A stretch of 60,000 nt of DNA, taken from assembly GCA_964035545.1 (NCBI GenBank), contig OZ037771.1, positions 9,164,408 to 9,224,407 of the forward strand, given 5' to 3'. Origin of the DNA: Bugula neritina (Eukaryota > Bryozoa > Gymnolaemata > Cheilostomatida > Bugulidae). Within the stretch, counting starts at the first letter, position 1; each line of letters begins with the position of its first letter. Below the pieces are notes generated by a model, which worked only from the letters and a program-made list of their open reading frames with translations, had not been told where the DNA came from and searched no databases. The translations under genes were made by a program, and so were the position numbers. Below are positions 57,335 to 60,000 of this stretch, piece after piece.

Positions 57335-59496
57335 TCACCACTCTTCTGTTAAATCAGTCCAACATGCCACCTCCTCTTGAGAAACCAGGTCAGCCATACG
57401 ACATTATAGCCTTAGAGGCCCGCAACATCAACAATGAAAAGAGGTTGTCTCACGTCAGCTCCCAGGTACAAGTACAACTCTCAAACTAATATGCTTTACT
57501 ACATCAAATATACTCAAATGCATATCTTTGTCAGCTAAAGCTTAAGGTTTATAGAAAATATGAAAAAATATTGGTAGTCCCAAAACTTCATGTTGTATGT
57601 CTTCAGTACACTGGAGATGTATTCTGTATTGCTACATTCTGGTAGAATGAATATTTATCGCGGAGAAATCGAGACTTAGAAGCTCAGCTGGAATCAACCA
57701 TAACAGCAGAATCTGCATTGAGACGTCGAGCAGCAAATGCTGACCTGGAGAAGGTGGTTTTATCTGAGAATCTCAAAGATGTTGACCAGATGGCCAAGAG
57801 ACTTCAGATTGACAAGGAGACTGTGATAGAGGTGAGTGGATACAGGCAAGTGAGTCCCCCCTGGTGAGTGGATACAGGCAAGTGAGTACCCCCTGGTGAG
57901 TGGATACAGGCGAGTGAGTGCCCCCTGGTGAGTGGATACAGGCAGGTGAGTACCCCCTGGTGAGTGGATACAGGCGAGTGAGTGCCCCCTGGTGAGTGGA
58001 TACAGGCAGGTGAGTACCCCCTGGTGAGTGGATACAGGCGAGTGAGTCCCCCCTGGTGAGTGGATATAGGCGAGTGAGTCCCCCCTGGTGAGTGGATACA
58101 GGCAGGTGAGTACCCCCTGGTGAGTGGATACAGGCGAGTGAGTGCCCCCTGGTGAATGGATACAGGCGAGTGAGAGTACAGTGGTCAGGTGGATGCAGGC
58201 AGAATTTATTATAGTGTTAGATTAGCTCTGAGCTCGGTGCATGGACTGTAATCTATGAGCATTTCCAGTTAACTGAACAGTTCAAAACCTCTCACTTCAA
58301 AGTTTAAATTGACAAGTATTGAATTTATTTATTTTTCATGAGTTCTTTTTTCAAGCAAGTTTTAGAAAAAAAACGGCTCTGGTCTTAAAATTTTACTTCA
58401 ATTGTTTACAAATTTATTGTAAGAATATTTGTGCAACTCATGCAGTGTTGATCTATGATTTCTAACCTAACCTGAGTCCCAATACTGTTTATCTTTTTAA
58501 ACTCTCTGTTCACATCTGCAATAACGTTTCCTTGTCTTTTTAAAAATAATAAGTTATTTAACAAAGTCAGCCTTGCTTTTCAAGGTTGCTGATAGAGAAC
58601 TAAAGGAAGCAAAAATAGAACTGTCAAGGTCACGGCAAGAACTGGAGCACCAAGATCTGGAGTTGTCCCAGCTCAGAGCTGAAATGTCACATCTCTCTCA
58701 TGACAATAAACAGCTCAGCAACAATTTAACCTCTCAGACTAATGAAATGAGCGAGTTAGAATCACTAGTAGATAAGCTTCAGGAAGATAAACGGAAGTTG
58801 TCTGCCCGGGTTAATAAATTGATTAATACAGGTATATTAGTCCTGATTCAGCTCAGAACAATCCATAAAAAAACTCGCGCAAGTTTATAGTCGACATTCC
58901 TGTGAGAAAACCCTTGATGGTAAAGGTTTCTGTTGAAGCGGGCTAAGGATTTATACATATGCGGCACAGGAGCAATTATGACTGGATGCTCTTCCTAGCA
59001 TCACCAATGGCCTTTGCCAGGGCTCGAACCCATGATTTCATGCTTACTAGGCAAACGCTCTAACCCCTAGACCACGGCTGCTCCCTAGCTCAGAACAAAC
59101 TATATTTAGCTTCATTTAATATACAATTTGTAGAGTTAAGCATTACTGGTTGAATATTTTTATTCATAATTGGTGAACTAAAGAAACAATGTCATTTGTT
59201 ATATGTTGGTTATGAAATTATGTCTCACATTGTAGTTAAATTGATAGCATCAACATGCATGATGGTTAAGATTTTAATTGATCTGGATCTCTTCTACATA
59301 ATGATGTTTATATGAATTATTTGGTAGAAAAAGACTTAGTCACAGAATTAGACAAAGTAAGAAGAAAGAAAGGAGGGGTTCGTGCAGACGCTAAGAGGGG
59401 ACGTTCCCCTAACAGATTTGATCAGTTTATTAGAAATTTGGAGCAAGAAAGAGACTATTGGAAAGGAGAGGTGGAAACTCTTCAACATGTGTTAAA
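57335..59496 (+). CDS. CEP135: CEP135/TSGA10-family coiled-coil protein (partial, runs off the window)
   Basis: Exons 57335-57465, 57646-57831, 58585-58831 and 59328-59496 join in frame (733 nt). Family matches to the central part of human CEP135: PYDIIALEARNINNEKRLSH; NRDLEAQLES; DQMAKRLQIDKETVIEVADR with ELKEAKIELS; LVDKLQEDKRKLSARVNKL; and the signature RSPNRFDQFIRNLEQERDYW with KGEVETLQHVL. CEP135 is a centriole cartwheel and microtubule-binding protein; TSGA10 is its shorter sperm paralogue. Heptad-rich sequence throughout predicts coiled coil. The last exon appears to use donor gtatgc at 59497, so the protein continues beyond the window; reading through would stop at 59530. ATG 57364 could be a start, but the exon can also be internal (acceptor ag at 57333-57334, open upstream frame). 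I found no N-terminal CEP135 exons in the 6 kb upstream. CEP135 versus TSGA10 orthology is not settled. Confidence 0.82.
57832..58180. repeat. 32-bp minisatellite repeating the donor of a CEP135 exon
   Basis: Eleven units like GGTGAGTGGATACAGGCGAG plus TGAGTGCCCCCT begin exactly at the exon end (57831/57832). Each unit starts G/GTGAGTGG, identical to the true donor (last unit GTGAATGG), and has a second (A/G)GTGAGT inside. Confidence 0.97.
58181..58584 (+). other. Rest of the CEP135 intron
   Basis: AT-rich intron between the donor-repeat array and the acceptor ttttcaag of the next exon; nothing else seen. Confidence 0.65.
58862..59086 (-). mobile_element. tRNA-derived SINE, copy D, in a CEP135 intron
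   Basis: The complement begins AGGGAGCAGCCGTGGTCTAG with an intact B box GGGTTCGAGCCC, core GATGCTAGGAAGAGCATCCA and tail AAACTTGCGCGAGTTTTTTT. Perfect 12-bp target duplication AGCTCAGAACAA (58850-58861, 59087-59098). It has the best-preserved polymerase III boxes of the copies here and inserted only 30 bases after a splice donor, so it is probably recent. Confidence 0.95.
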
Positions 59497-60000
59497 GTAT
59501 GCTAATTCTAAATATACCAAGTCTTACTAAATGTTATTTAAAAGTTGATTACTTTGGCTTACTTTGAAATTTGTACTAACCAAGCTTGCTTTTGTGTTAC
59601 TTTTCAATGTTGAAGGTTCATTTGTTGATATTTATGCTTAGCGCTAAGCAGACCATTAAAATCAAAACAGTAATTAAAGGGATATTATAAATAAGTAAAG
59701 CTGCATATTGTAATAGTAACACTAATAGCAGTAGTAGGGCTAGCTAAAATACGGATTGCTGAACGAGAAAAAGAGGGATTGTTGTGAGCTGCACTAGGAG
59801 CTACAAGGTGACCATAGCGAAATAACTAGGCTACAAGGAGTGTCAGATGCACAATGCAAAGGATAAAGTGTGAGGCATATATCACAGGGAGGGTATAAGA
59901 AAATCCATGGTTATGTGGCGTCAATAAGATATAAATTGTTTGGAATAAATTGATTCCAGAAGAGCAAGAATTTTCTTTACCATCTAGTTGAATAGCATTA
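59497..60000 (+). other. Intron or downstream sequence of the CEP135-like gene
   Basis: AT-rich to the window edge; no further exon recognised. Confidence 0.5.

Noticed and set aside
57832-58180. CRISPR-like array of 32-base repeats
   Set aside because: Units are directly tandem without unique spacers and sit in an animal intron.
59020-59086. Functional tRNA gene on the minus strand
   Set aside because: Polymerase III A- and B-box-like sequences are present, but the cloverleaf does not close, and target duplications show a SINE.

Overview
The window reads as nuclear DNA of an AT-rich, intron-rich invertebrate animal. Genes are split into many short exons with GT...AG introns, and the spaces between hold microsatellites, minisatellites, MITE-like elements and tRNA-derived SINEs. 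The encoded proteins resemble invertebrate families (Grd-type GABA receptors, an Inactive/OSM-9-type TRPV channel). The SINEs carry a core that I recall from molluscs and other lophotrochozoans, so a lophotrochozoan is my best guess. The species is not determined.

Layout. (1) 1-3384, plus strand: 3' part of a Cys-loop (GABA-A/glycine-type) receptor subunit. The first ten bases look like the end of its Cys-loop exon. (2) 3385-13145: repeat-rich intergenic DNA. (3) 13146-31193, plus strand: a complete second Cys-loop receptor, ten exons and 502 codons, closely related to the first and differing at the charge-selectivity ring of the pore. Its largest intron holds a 2.9-kb foldback element with 0.9-kb inverted arms. 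(4) 33522-43331, minus strand: a complete TRPV cation channel of 16 exons with two homologous alternative first exons (813 or 815 residues). (5) 45164-50834, minus strand: a complete four-exon gene whose C-terminus matches PRAS40 (AKT1S1, Drosophila Lobe), 504 residues. (6) 50835-57334: spacer with a SINE, a MITE and a degraded retroelement. (7) 57335-59496, plus strand: the central part of a CEP135/TSGA10-family coiled-coil centriole protein, running off the right edge.

All exon joins were made by hand from splice consensus, codon phase and family similarity, and every reading frame closes. The two receptors and the TRPV channel are sensory or neuronal ion channels. PRAS40 and CEP135 are unrelated housekeeping-type genes. 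I see no operon-like or antiviral-like system.

The most unusual pattern is that several minisatellites sit directly on exon-intron borders and repeat the splice site itself. Examples lie at 21028-21119, 34555-34740, 36630-36965, 39262-39384 and 57832-58180. At 34555-34740 the unit is 24 bases, free of stops and carries a full acceptor, so alternative acceptor use could insert octapeptides next to the channel pore.
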